From the NCBI RefSeq assembly GCF_038502225.1, contig NC_091391.1, positions 3,780,614-3,844,613 on the forward strand: DNA of 64,000 nt, written 5' to 3'. Of this stretch, positions 1 to 10,286 are shown in pieces. This stretch comes from Cherax quadricarinatus. Its lineage: Eukaryota > Arthropoda > Malacostraca > Decapoda > Parastacidae. Below the pieces are notes generated by a model. It was not told the origin of the DNA, searched no databases, and worked only from the letters and a program-made list of their open reading frames with translations. Position numbers and translations under genes: made by a program. The first letter of the stretch is position 1. Each line of letters starts with the position of its first letter.

Positions 1-571
1 TAACACCCAGAATGTGACCCACACCAGTCCACAAACACCCAGGATGTGACCCACACCAGTCCACTAACACCCAGGACGTGACCCACACCAGTCCACTAAC
101 ACCCAGATTGTGACCCACACCAGTCCACTAACACCCAGGATGTGACCCACACCAGTCCACTAACACCCAGGATGTGACCCACACCAGTCCACTAACACCC
201 AGGATGTGACCCACACCAGTCCACTAACACCCAGGATGTGACCCACACCAGTCCACTAACACCCAGGATGTGACCCACACCAGTCCACTAACACCCAGGA
301 TGTGACCCACACCAGTCCACTAATACCCAGGATGTGACCCACACCAGTCCAGTAACACCCAGAATGTGACCCACACCAGTCCACTAACACCCAGGATGTG
401 ACCCACACCAGTCCACTAACACCCAGGATGTGACCCACACCAGTCCACTAACACCCAGGATGTGACCCACACCAGTCTACTAACACCCAGAATGTGACCC
501 ACACCAGTCCACTAACACCCAGGATGTGACCCACACCAGTCCACTAACACCCAAGATGTGACCCACACCAG
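1..571 (-). repeat. 32-bp minisatellite (expanded SINE core), left part
   Basis: About 18 tandem copies of a 32-bp unit with few substitutions. The unit is the reverse complement of the segment found once in ordinary SINE copies here (the part reading GTGTTAGTGGACTGG on the SINE strand). The array resumes at 1791 after a LINE A insertion and leads into a SINE head ending near 2056, so it is an internal expansion of a minus-strand SINE whose 3' end lies outside the window. Open frames through it are artefacts. Confidence 0.93.
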
Positions 572-1790
572 TTTACCTGGAGTTTACCTGGATAGAGTTC
601 CGGGGGTCAACGCCCCCGCGGCCCGGTCTGTGACCAGGCCTCCTGGTGGATCAGAGCCTGATCAACCAGGCTGTTGCTGCAACGTACGAGCCACAGCCCG
701 GCTGATCAGGAACTGACTTTAGGTGCTTGTCCAGTGCCAGCTTGAAGACTGCCAGGGGTCTGTTGGTAATCCCCCTTATGTGTGCTGGGAGGCAGTTGAA
801 CAGTCTCGGGCCCCTGACACTTATTGTATGGTCTCTTAACGTGCTAGTGACACCCCTGCTTTTCATTGGGGGGATGGTGCATCGTCTGCCAAGTCTTTTG
901 CTTTCGTAGTGACTGATTTTCGTGTGCAAGTTCGGTACTAGTCCCTCTAGGATTTTCCAGGTGTATATAATCATGTATCTCTCCCTCCTGCGTTCCAGTG
1001 AATACAGGTTTAGGAACCTCAAGCGCTCCCAATAACTGAGGTGTTTTATCTCCGTTATGCGCGCCGTGAAAGTTCTCTGTACATTTTCTAGGTCGGCAAT
1101 TTCACCTGCCTTGAAAGGTGCTGTTAGTGTGCAGCAATATTCCAGCCTAGATAGAACAAGTGACCTGAAGAGTGTCATCATGGGCTTGGCCTCCCTAGTT
1201 TTGAAGGTTCTCATTATCCATCCTGTCATTTTTCTAGCAGATGCGATTGATACAATGTTATGGTCCTTGAAGGTGAGATCCTCCGACATGATCACTCCCA
1301 GGTCTTTGACGTTGGTGTTTCGCTCTATTTTGTGGCCAGAATTTGTTTTGTACTCTGATGAAGATTTAATTTCCTCATGTTTACCATATCTGAGTAATTG
1401 AAATTTCTCATCGTTGAACTTCATATTGTTTTCTGCAGCCCACTGAAAGATTTGGTTGATGTCCGCCTGGAGCCTTGCAGTGTCTGCAATGGAAGACACT
1501 GTCATGCAGATTCGGGTGTCATCTGCAAAGGAAGACACGGTGCTGTGGCTGACATCCTTGTCTATGTCGGATATGAGGATGAGGAACAAGATGGGAGCGA
1601 GTACTGTGCCTTGTGGAACAGAGCTTTTCACCGTAGCTGCCTCGGACTTTACTCTGTTGACGACTACTCTCTGTGTTCTGTTAGTGAGGAAATTATAGAC
1701 CCATCGACCGACTTTTCCTGTTATTCCTTTAGCACGCATTTTGTGCGCTATTACGCCATGGTCACACTTGTCGAAGGCGTTTGCAAAGTC
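572..1790 (-). mobile_element. LINE A copy 1, 5'-truncated, inserted in the 32-bp array
   Basis: A non-LTR retrotransposon fragment. It encodes the C-terminal half of a reverse transcriptase, read from 1790 down to a stop near 651 without interruption. Motif A (FANAFDKCDHG), motif B (SSVPQGTVLAPILF) and the catalytic FADD of motif C are visible, followed by the thumb region (YWERLRFLNLYSLERRRERY). This C-terminal layout resembles the CR1/L2/Jockey group; the exact clade is inference. The 3' end is a short repeat of CTGGAGTTTAC type (complement). A 15-bp duplication, TGTGACCCACACCAG, lies at 557-571 and 1791-1805, the signature of target-primed insertion into the array. Relative to the copy at 10342 it lacks 18 bp near 673 and has lost the 5' part of the RT. 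Confidence 0.9.
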
Positions 1791-2056
1791 TGTGACCCAC
1801 ACCAGTCCATTAACACCCAGGATGTGACCCACACCAGTCCACTAACACCCAGGATGTGACCCACACCAGTCCACTAACACCCAGGATGCGACCCACACCA
1901 GTCCACTAACACCCAGGTACCTATTTTACTGATGAGTGAACATGCACAGCAGGTGTCTTAAGGAAACACATCCTAACGTTTCCATCCATACCAGGGATCG
2001 ACCCCCAGACCTCAGTGTGTGAGCTGAGTGAGCTAGCAATCGAGCTACGGGGCACG
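1791..2056 (-). mobile_element. SINE (head and last 32-bp units), minus strand
   Basis: Continuation of the array (1791-1912), then the SINE core (GGTACCT motif near 1915, a stretch complementary to the CACCTGCTGT core) and a degenerate tRNA-like head to about 2056 with a B-box-like GGGATCGACCCCC (complement). Together with 1-571 it forms one minus-strand SINE interrupted by LINE A. Confidence 0.8.
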
Positions 2057-2205
2057 GACATGGTGAAGAAACTGAACGGACCCTGTAGTTCCAGAGTCTG
2101 GAGACGGGGAAGAATGCAAAACCTCTACACTGTGCCTTAGGCTTTCTCTAGGTTTAAAAGGATCACCATGGTATGAATAAAACTGCTTGGATATCATCTG
2201 TCAGC
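2057..2205. other. unassigned sequence
   Basis: No open frame, repeat or RNA gene recognised between the SINE head and the LINE A-type tail. Confidence 0.5.
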
Positions 2206-2386
2206 TGTCTTCAAGAGTGAGCTGGGCAAGCACTTAAAGTCAGTACCTGACCAGCCGGGCTGTGGTTTGTGCATCGGTTTTCATGTGACCGCCATTAACA
2301 GCCTGATCCACCACGAGGCCTGTTCATGGACTGGACTATGACCATGGGGGCATTGAGACCCCTGGAACACCCTCCAGGTAAGGGAC
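2206..2386 (+). mobile_element. LINE A-type 3' end, plus strand
   Basis: Diverged 5'-truncated copy. It keeps the sense equivalent of the C-terminal KSVPDQPGCG segment, the GCCTGATCCACC/GAGGCCTG block and the terminal CTCCAGGTAA. It carries several substitutions and no usable frame. Confidence 0.75.
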
Positions 2387-2433
2387 ACATCATTGACTGG
2401 AATCTGTGGAAACCAAACCGCACCAAAGAGATG

Positions 2434-2667
2434 CAGCCTTTCATCTCTGGAAATAAATGGTATAAAATACCGACACAATGGAAATATAAACACATATGCA
2501 GTATAATGTGATCCTTTATTGACTACGTTTCGCCCACACAGTGGGCTTTTTCAAGTCACAAACAGATCTGTTTGTGACTTGAAAAAGCCCACTGTGTGGG
2601 CGAAACGTAGTCAATAAAGGATCACATTATACTGCATATGTGTTTATATTTCCAGCCTTTCATCTCT
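2434..2667. mobile_element. foldback element with ribozyme-like arms and 15-bp TSD
   Basis: The element (2449-2652) begins with a TATAAAATACCGACA terminus and is then an essentially perfect palindrome (2479-2654, 88-bp arms, centre AGATCT at 2566/2567). Each arm carries the GCCCAC-loop-GTGGGC hairpin followed by GAAACG, here the variant preceded by CTTGAAAAA. The 15-bp TSD CAGCCTTTCATCTCT lies at 2434-2448 and 2653-2667. No protein is encoded. The terminus resembles the ends around the Penelope-like ORF at 46.6-48.8 kb, so mobilisation by that machinery is inferred. Confidence 0.88.
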
Positions 2668-2862
2668 AAATGCCAGACGAGATGAACATTCAACGTATCT
2701 GACAACTTACAGATGCAGCTTGTCAGAGAGAGATATTGTCACAGTTTGCAGCTTCACTGGAGTCCTGGCATGGCTTTTTGATAGACAGAACCACAGACTG
2801 CCACCCAGGAAAAGCAATCCACTGTCCAGATATAATTAAACATATCCAATAAAATTGTTATA
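2668..2862. other. unassigned sequence
   Basis: No repeat or coding signal recognised between the foldback TSD and the LINE tail. Confidence 0.5.
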
Positions 2863-3070
2863 TTATTATTATTATAATCAAAAAGAAGCGCTAAGCCAAA
2901 AGGGCTATACAGCGCTGCAGGGCAGGAAGGAAGCGAGGGTATCAGTTGGCAAAAGGGAGATGGATGAGTAATAGGTTACAGATAACAGCGGGGCAGTGGA
3001 TGGTGAAAGGGTAAAGGGCAGCAAGAGACTGAGCTAGAAAGGGCTGAGGGGAGTGCGAAAGGTATCATTA

Positions 3071-6000
3071 TCAGAGTTTGTGGAGTAAATCAGTCGTTGT
3101 TAAGAAGTCAATGAGAGAGTCAGGATTAAAGGAAGGTCCATCAGCAAGAAGGGAAGGTAAAGAGAGAGTAGTAGAACGAAGACGACGTTGGAGGTAAATT
3201 CTGTGTGCTCGTTGATAGAGACGGCAGTCTAACAGAATGTGGCTAATCGATACTGGAACTTGACACTGCTCACAGAGAGGAACAGGGTGCCTCTCCATGA
3301 GATACCCATGAGTAAGACGAGTGTGGCCAATGTGAAGGCGGGAGAGAGTGGTCTCCCAACCTCGGCACTGATGACAAGAAGACGGCCAGCAACCTATGCT
3401 CGGTTTAATAGAATGAAGTTTGTTACCGAGCAGAGTTGACCAACGTTGTTGCCAACGGGTGTGAAGGTGGGTAGCTATTGCAGCAAAATAGTCCAGAAAT
3501 GGAAAACCGCTATAGGAAATTGGTAGGTCATGTACTGCTGACCGCACAGCAGTGTCTGCCTGTTCATTGCCCTGTACGTCGACATGACCAGGGACCCAAC
3601 AAAAAACAATATCTTTATGCTTGGTAGAGATACGGCATAGCCAAAGTTGGATACGGAGAACTAGGGGGTGAGATGTATAAAATTTTCGTATAGCCTGTAG
3701 AGCACTAAGGGAGTCTGAGACTACCACAAATGATGACACAGGCATAGATGCGATACGAATAAGTGCTGCAAGAATGGCATACAATTCAGCAGTAAAAATG
3801 CTAGCCGAAGATAGTAAATGCCCCCGCACGACGCTGTCCGGAAACACTGCTGTGAATCCGACGCCATCTGAAGACTTAGAGCCATCTGTGTACACAGTGA
3901 TGGCATGAGAATGAGAGTGGAAGTGATCAAGAAAAAGAGAGCGGGAAGCCACCGTAGGCACTTGGGCTTTTGAGCAAGGGAGTGAGAAAGAACATACCCA
4001 AACAGCTGGAACTTCCCAGGGGGGTAGGGAAAAGTGAGATGCTACATGAACATATAAAGGTGGTAACTGAAGGGAAGACAAGAGTGAATGTAGGCGAAGA
4101 GAAAAGGGATGGAGCAAACAGGGGCGGCGAACAAATAAGGAATGTCTACTAATATCGGTGACCATTCTATAAATGGAAGCATTGTGGAGATCATGATAGC
4201 GTACATAGTAGCGAAGGCAATGGGCATCATGGCGCTCAGACAAGGATGGAACATTCGCTTCTGTATAGAGGCTCTCTACAGGGGAAGAGTGAAAAGCACC
4301 AAGGCATAAACATAATCCTTGGTGATGGATGGGGTTAAGGCTAGAGAGAGTAGCAGGAGAGGCCGCTGAATAAATCTGGTCACCATAGTCGAGTTTCGAT
4401 AAAACGAGGGCTGAATGTAGGCGAAGCAGAGTTCGACGGTCAGCTCCCCAGGAAAGATGAGCAAGGGTTTTAAGAAGGTTTAGCCGGCTGTGACAAGTTG
4501 CCTTCAGAGAGGTAATGAGAGGTTTCCAGGATAACCTATGGTCAAAGAGAAGGCCTAGAAACCTGACTGTATCACGTTCGGGGATACGGGAGCCATAGAG
4601 ATACAAAGGATGATCGGAGATGACAGAGCGTCTAGTGAAAGTAATTTGGTGAGTTTTGGTACTGGAAAATTTAAACACATGCGTGGTGGCCCAAGTGGAA
4701 ACACGGTCGACCGCATGCTGGAGAGAAACTGCAATGATATGACAGTCAGCGCCTGCACAAGCAATAGCGAAGTCATCAACATAGAGTGATGACCAAATAT
4801 TGGGTGGAAGAACAGAGGCCAAATCATTTATAGCAAGGAGAAAAAGTGTTGTGCTCAGAACACATCCCTGAGGGACACCTTCAGCTTGGACGAAGTCCGG
4901 GGAAAGCACATTATTGACTCGAACACGGAAGTGTCTGTCAGTTAAAAAGTTCTTAAGGAAGGATGGTAGATTGCCTTGGAGGCCTAAGGAGTGGGCTTAG
5001 GCCAAAATATTATACCTCCAAGTTGTGTCATATGCCTTCTCAAGGTCAAAAAATATGGCAATAACTGAGTGATTATTCGCAAAGACATTACGAACATACG
5101 TATCCAAGCGTAGTAAGGGGTCTATGGTAGAAGGGCCCTTACGAAAGCCATATTGACTAGCGGAGAGACTGTGTGTCTCTAAATACCACATTAAACGTCG
5201 ATGTACCAGACGTTCCATCACTTTGCAAACTGCACTAGTAAGAGCGATGGGACGATAGTGGGAGGCATCATGTCCTGTAGTACCCGGCTCGCGGAAAGGG
5301 AGAACAATGGCAGATTTCCACAGCTTGGGAAGAACTCCTTGTGCCCAAATAAGATTGAAGAGGTGTAAGAGGACTACAAGGGTTGACTGATGTAAATGTT
5401 GTAACATACGAATATGAATGTCGTCAGGCCCAGCTGCCGATGATCGGCAAGCTGAGAGTGTTGCCTCCAGTTCCTGAAGTGTAAAAGGCACATTATACTG
5501 TTCTTCTCGGAGAGAAGAAAAGTCCAAGGGTACTAACTCTCTGGCAGACTTTGAGGAAAGAAACAAGGGGCATAGATGGAGCCCCCAGGAAATACGGACC
5601 AGATGAGTGCTAATTTCAATGGCAACATCAAGAGGGTTTGCTACATCAATACCGGCCACCCACAGAACAGGAGCCGGGTCAGGAGAGTATTTACCACTCA
5701 ATTTCCTCACTTTTTTCCAGACTGCACTCATAGAGGAAGCAGAGGTGATGGTGGAAACATAGTCTCTCCAGCATGTGCACTAGCATCACGGATGACACAG
5801 CGAGCGATCACATGCTTCTGCTTAAAATCAAGAAGTCTCTCAGTGGTTCTATTGTATCGGTACCTGCCCCATACAGCACGTTTCAAATGTACTGCACGAG
5901 CACAAGCAGGAGACCACCAAGGCATGCACTTCTGAGAATGCCTGCCTGAGGTTTGGGGTATAGAATGAGAAGCTGCGGTATAAACGGACGTCGAGAAGAG

Positions 6001-6777
6001 GTGTAGGAGCTCATCAATGGAGGATGAAGAAGGAACCTCACTAAAAGCAGTGAGTTGCGAGTAAAGGTCCCAATTTGCCCAATCAAATTGCCAGCGAGGG
6101 CTATGGAAAGGTGGTGAATATGAAGGAGAAGTAAGAATGATTGGAAAATGATCGCTGTCATGTAAGTCCGATAGAAAAGACCAGGTGAAGTCTAGTGCAG
6201 TGGAGGAAGAGCAGACTGATAGATCGATGCAAGAGAGAGTATGAGTACGAGGATCAAAATAGGTGGGAGTACCCGTATTTAAAACATGGAGGGGGTGAGA
6301 GGCAAGAAAAGCCTCCAACTGGATGCCATGTGAGTCACAATGAGACCCCCCCCAGAGGAAATGGTGGGCATTAAAATCACCAAGTAACAGAAGTGGTGGT
6401 GGTAAGGATGAAACTAGAAAGGCAAAATCTGGAATAGAAAATGCTCGAGAAGGAGAGAGATATAAAGAACATATTGTAAACCACTTATTCAAGTGGATAC
6501 GGGCTGCAGTGTAATGCAGCGAGGTATGGACAAATAGTTGACAGTACGGAATATCATTGCGAAGAAGAAGGGCACTTTCATTAAAGGTCCCATCTGAGAA
6601 AGGATCCAAAGAATACAATAAATTATAGCCTGAGATAGGTTGGAAAACAGCTGAGTGTAATTTTGGTTCTTGTAAGCAAGCACCAACAGGGGAAAACCTG
6701 GAAAGCAACATCTGAAGCTCACCCCGATTACCAATGAGGCTGCGGATATTCCACTGTAAATAGGCCATGATTGGCAA
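3071..6777 (-). pseudogene. I-clade LINE ORF2 (endonuclease, RT, RNase H), broken
   Basis: The polyprotein nicks target DNA and primes reverse transcription. The start is at 6777 (or the Met at 6768), 36 bp after the ORF1 stop. An APE endonuclease occupies residues of about 1-220: LQWNIRSL, CLQEPKL, LGDFNAHHFLWGG, CIDLSVCS and HDSDHFPI. RT follows: GPDDIHIRML, YRPIALTSAVCKVMERL, the motif A region FDLEKAYDTTW, motif B AEGVPQGCVLS and motif C YVDDFA. RNase H follows, with YTDGSKSSDG, TAELYAI, VVSDSLSAL and WVPGHVDVQGNEQADTA; all four acidic residues and the His are present. A C-terminal Cys/His segment (CEQCQVPVSISHILLDC) closes it. A one-base frameshift lies at about 5760-5790 between endonuclease and RT, and an in-frame TAA at 4997-4999 just after motif A. 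No other stops are seen, so the copy is fairly young. Confidence 0.92.
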
Positions 6778-6812
6778 TGAAGAAAATACCAGGTATCCGT
6801 AGGGAAGGGCAC

Positions 6813-9203
6813 CTATGGACTAGAGGGATTAGAAAAGTCAACGTGTGGTGGCATTGGAAGATGTTCAAGCAGCGAAGGAATGGAGCGTTGCGAAGAATGG
6901 GGTTCTGAAGATGGAGGAGAGGGAAGAGAAGGAACAGGAGGTGAATCAGTGTCCATTGAAGGTTTAGTCTCTGCAATATATTCTGAAATGGCTTCAAGTG
7001 TTTCTGAATTCAAAGATGTATGGGAGACCATATTGGAGGTAGAAGGAGGAGGGTGAGTAAAGACTGGGACAGTAATGGACTGTACCAAAGTAGAGGGGGA
7101 CGAAAGAGTGTAGGGGACTGGAGATGAAGTGTGGGGGGAGACAGAAGAGGCAGAAATCTGGGAGGTGGCAGAAGAGGGAGAAACTTGGGAGGGGATGGGG
7201 GTGGAAGGCATAGTACGAGGAGGAGGGTGAACCTCCACACTTGTAATAGAGCCAGAGAGAGGGGAAGAACTAGGCACAGAGACTGGAAAGGTAAAGTGTG
7301 GAGGTAGAAGAAGGGAAGGAAGGGGCAAAGAAGATTTGAGCAATGTGGATTTTTTGGACTTCTGAGAAGTAGAGGGGCGATTGGTATAAGGTGTCGTACG
7401 AGGTCTTGTCGATACTGGGGTTTGTGAGGAAGGACGCGAAGATGTGAGAACAGACTGAGTCGTAGTCGGGACGTCAGAGCCAAGGACAGCAAAAGGATTA
7501 GATGCCAGAGTGGCTATGGGAGGGGTAATAACAGAGGAGGCTGCAGAAGATGGAACCCCAGAAGTGGGGGGATGTTTTGAAACACGAGAATAAGAAACAT
7601 GGGGTAGTCTCCCTTGGAGGCAGAGATGAGTAACTGCCATAGCATAAGGGAGACCTTCTGCCTCTTTGAGGCAACGGATTTCATGTTCATTTAAGTAGAC
7701 CTGGCAACGGCGGGAGTATGAAGGGTGAGCTTCATTACAATTAAGGCAAGATGGAGGTTTACTGCAAGATGTATTAGAATGGTCGTCGGCACCACAGACT
7801 GGGCATTCCTGGAGTTTTACCTGGAGAGAATTTCGGGGGTCAACGCCCCCGCGGCCCGGTCTGTGACCAGGCCTCCTGGTGGATCAGCGCCTGATCAACC
7901 AGGCTGTTGCTGCTGGCTGCACGCAAACCAACGTACGAGCCACAGCCCGGCTGATCAGGAACTGACTTTAGGTGCTTGTCCAGTGCCAGCTTGAAGACTG
8001 CCAGGGGTCTGTTGGTAATCCCCCTTATGTGTGCTGGGAGGCAGTTGAACAGTCTCGGGCCCCTGACACTTATTGTATGGTCTCTTAACGTGCTAGTGAC
8101 ACCCCTGCTTTTCATTGGGGGGATGGTGCATCGTCTGCCAAGTCTTTTGCTTTCGTAGTGAGTGATTTTCGTGTGCAAGTTCGGTACTAGTTCCTCTAGG
8201 ATTTTCCAGGTGTATATAATCATGTATCTCTCCCTCCTGCGTTCCAGGGAATACAGGTTTAGATCTGCAATATTTCGCTGGGTGACCAAAACGCCAGCAA
8301 TTTCTACACTGTTGCGGTGTAGGTATCACCTTTCGAACTTGTAACCGATGTCCCGCGACATATACAGAGGACGGGAGTTCTCGGCTGTCAAAAGTTAATC
8401 GAGCCACATTGCAAGGGTAACGTCTCCTCCCACGGGCAGGAAGGGCATAAGTGTCTACTTTGAGGATTGGGAGATCCTGGAGTTCCAGCTGTTCAAGAAT
8501 GTCATTGCCACATGACTGGAAATTCTGTTGGACTATGGTATGGGGCAGAATGACAGTACCACTACAAGAATTGAGAGAAAGATGTTTTTCAGTAGTGATA
8601 GGAGTAGTATCAATATTCGAAGGGAGAGAAAGATCATGAGCTTGGGTAGCATTCTGGACAGTGACGATGTGCGTACCGCTCTTGAGAGCATGAAATGAAA
8701 TATCTCTACCAACATGACGCAGGAGTGCTTTGCCAATACTATGGTGAGAAAGGTAGGCAGAAGAAGAAGTCGGTCTTAAAGTAAAGAATTTAGTCCATTG
8801 TGTGGTCCGAAACTGAGCGTGGAGAGGGAGTGCATGATGTGTCGGTCTTTTCCGAGTAGAATGGGAAGGTAACGAAAGAGCATCATCAGGAGATTGACGT
8901 TGGCGTTTAGGAGTAGGACCGGAGTTGGTCTGGCATGAAATGGGCTGGTGATTCAAAAATTGCCATACCATAGACTATAGAGGGAGAGGCCGGAAGCATA
9001 GTCAAAGGAGAGCGGAGGTCAGACAAATCGAAGGAGTCAGTCGAAGCCCCGGTACCTGAAGCGGGTGAGGAAACAGCACCAGCAAGAGGTACAGGGGCAT
9101 CAGGAGTGTCCGAAGAGTGGTCTAAAAACAAGGCAGGGTCAGAATGGGGTGCGATATCAAGAAGGGGCCCGGGGGTAGTGGGTTCATGGATTGGGTTCTC
9201 CAT
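6813..9203 (-). pseudogene. I-clade LINE ORF1 (gag-like CCHC protein), interrupted
   Basis: An RNA-binding ORF1 protein. The start is the ATG at 9201-9203 (MENPIHEP...), after a homopurine-rich 5' region. The N-terminus is acidic and Pro/Ser-rich. A one-base frameshift near 8965-8985 moves the reading into the frame with the conserved middle region. The first zinc knuckle CRNCWRFGHPAKYC ends just before the LINE A insertion at 8262. Beyond the insertion, from 7808, come the second knuckle CPVCGADDHSNTSC and the third, CLNCNEAHPSYSRRC. A long Ser/Pro/Thr-rich tail ends at 6813. The CCHC spacing (CX2CX4HX4C twice, then CX2CX3HX6C) matches I/Jockey-type gag proteins. Confidence 0.87.
7809..8262 (-). 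mobile_element. LINE A copy nested in the I-clade LINE
   Basis: 5'-truncated LINE A 3' end, nearly identical to copies at 572 and 10342, from the terminal CTGGAGTTTTACC to the GAATACAGGTTTAGA junction. It separates zinc knuckle 1 from knuckles 2 and 3 of the host ORF1. I could not define a TSD. Its high identity to the other copies indicates a recent insertion. Confidence 0.9.
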
Positions 9204-9415
9204 GGTTAGGTTACTCCTTTGCTTTTTGTTTTTAAGAAAAAAAAAAGAAAGAAGAAAAGAAAATAAAAATAAAAAAAAGAATAAAAAAAAGGGGGGAGAG
9301 GGGAGGAATAGTTCCCAGGAGGAATGAAAGGGCTGGAAATCTCCCTCCGTGCCCAAGAGGACCTCAGCACTGCTAGTAGCGCAGATGCAGCATGGAACCC
9401 GTGCCATACCCTACC

Positions 9416-9560
9416 CTTAAGTAAGTAAGTAAGTAAGTAAGTTTATTCAGGTATACACAAATACAGTTACATAGAATTATCATACATAGCAGCATATGTG
9501 TAGAGAACCTAGGATAACCCAAAAAAGTCAGACAGAGTGACTTATTTCCATTGGGGTCCT
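9416..9560 (-). mobile_element. retroposon 3' tail with (CTTA)n
   Basis: On the minus strand the sequence runs from a block starting AAGGACCCCAATGGAAATAA, shared with one class of SINE tail here, through GTGTATACCTGAATAAAC to a (CTTA)n terminus (complement at 9418-9442). It is the end of a SINE or LINE inserted beside the 5' end of the I-clade LINE. Confidence 0.65.
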
Positions 9561-10157
9561 TTGCCAGTAAACCAGCAATCCGGGATAGCAACCTCACATC
9601 TGCCGAGCTACCTCGGTGGACAAAAGAGAGGGTGGCCGGATATCCACCACAAAGCATACCTCCTTCGGCCACCACCCCCGGAATCCGAAAGGTGGCTTCC
9701 AGAGATGCACCCGTCTCCCGAAAGACACCCCAGGGACATCCCCAGGCGATCCAGATTTCACGGCAAACTACGCCACCACCAAGAACCTCAACGGAATGGG
9801 ATGGACCCCGGTATCCTTTCCCCAACCTAGGAACTAGCGTGCCTGTGGGAGAAATCCCAAAGGCCAAAAAGAGGAAGGGCAAAAGGGAGGGGTGGGGAGG
9901 AGGAGGAGGAAAGGAAAAAGGGGAGGATGGGATAGGGAAGGGGGGATTGGGGGGTAATTAGGTTCGGTCTGAGGAAGGAGACCGACAGGTCTAATTCCTC
10001 AGACCAATAGCCTCTTCACCGCGACAAGGAGCCCCCCTTGAAGAGGAAAATTGTTATAGATAAGGGAGGTACCACAACATGACATAATGAACTTTACCCT
10101 CCCTGGGAGATGTGGAGGGTGACACTGGTAAGATAGATGCCAATTCCCCCATCCTAC
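9561..10157. other. unassigned, includes purine-rich tract
   Basis: A homopurine G/A tract lies at about 9868-9957, and GGTCTGAGGAA is nearly mirrored as TTCCTCAGACC around 9964-10005, giving a possible hairpin. The open frames on both strands lack recognisable domains. It may be further retroposon body. Confidence 0.4.
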
Positions 10158-10255
10158 AATAATAATTTTGCTTCTACAAGTACATGTACAAGGTATACAT
10201 GCCTAGCTGACATCAATAACATGAGTAAAGCGACTCCTCTCGTAAAGTTCCAAAG
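10158..10255 (-). mobile_element. SINE tail (tail type b), minus strand
   Basis: Starts with an ATT-rich end, then CTTCTACAAGTACATGTAC and a single AAGGTATACA, followed by the CTGACATCAATAACATGAG block. This is the same order as the 3' part of the inflated SINEs at 35018-40232 and 50255-51211, but with one 21-bp unit only. The head is missing. Confidence 0.72.
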
Positions 10256-10286
10256 CCTGAAACTCAGGACAGTACTGTATATGAAT

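Larger units (their letters stand above)
2863..9415 (-). mobile_element. near full-length I-clade LINE, minus strand
   Basis: About 6.1 kb once the nested LINE A (7809-8262) is removed. From 5' to 3' on the minus strand: A/T-rich 5' region (about 9415-9204), ORF1 gag-like (9203-6813), ORF2 endonuclease-RT-RNase H (6777-3071), a short 3' UTR and a terminal TAA-type repeat (2863-2880). The combination of three CCHC knuckles, an APE endonuclease, an RNase H domain and a (TAA)n tail is characteristic of the I superfamily (I/Nimb group). It is dead: ORF1 has a frameshift and an insertion, and ORF2 a frameshift and an in-frame stop. Confidence 0.9.

Noticed and set aside
4997..4999. Possible programmed stop-codon readthrough in LINE ORF2
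   Set aside because: An in-frame TAA alone, next to a separate frameshift in the same ORF, is better explained by mutation of a dead copy.
9551..9961. 136-residue plus-strand frame
   Set aside because: Antisense to a retroposon tail and purine-rich tract; no domain.
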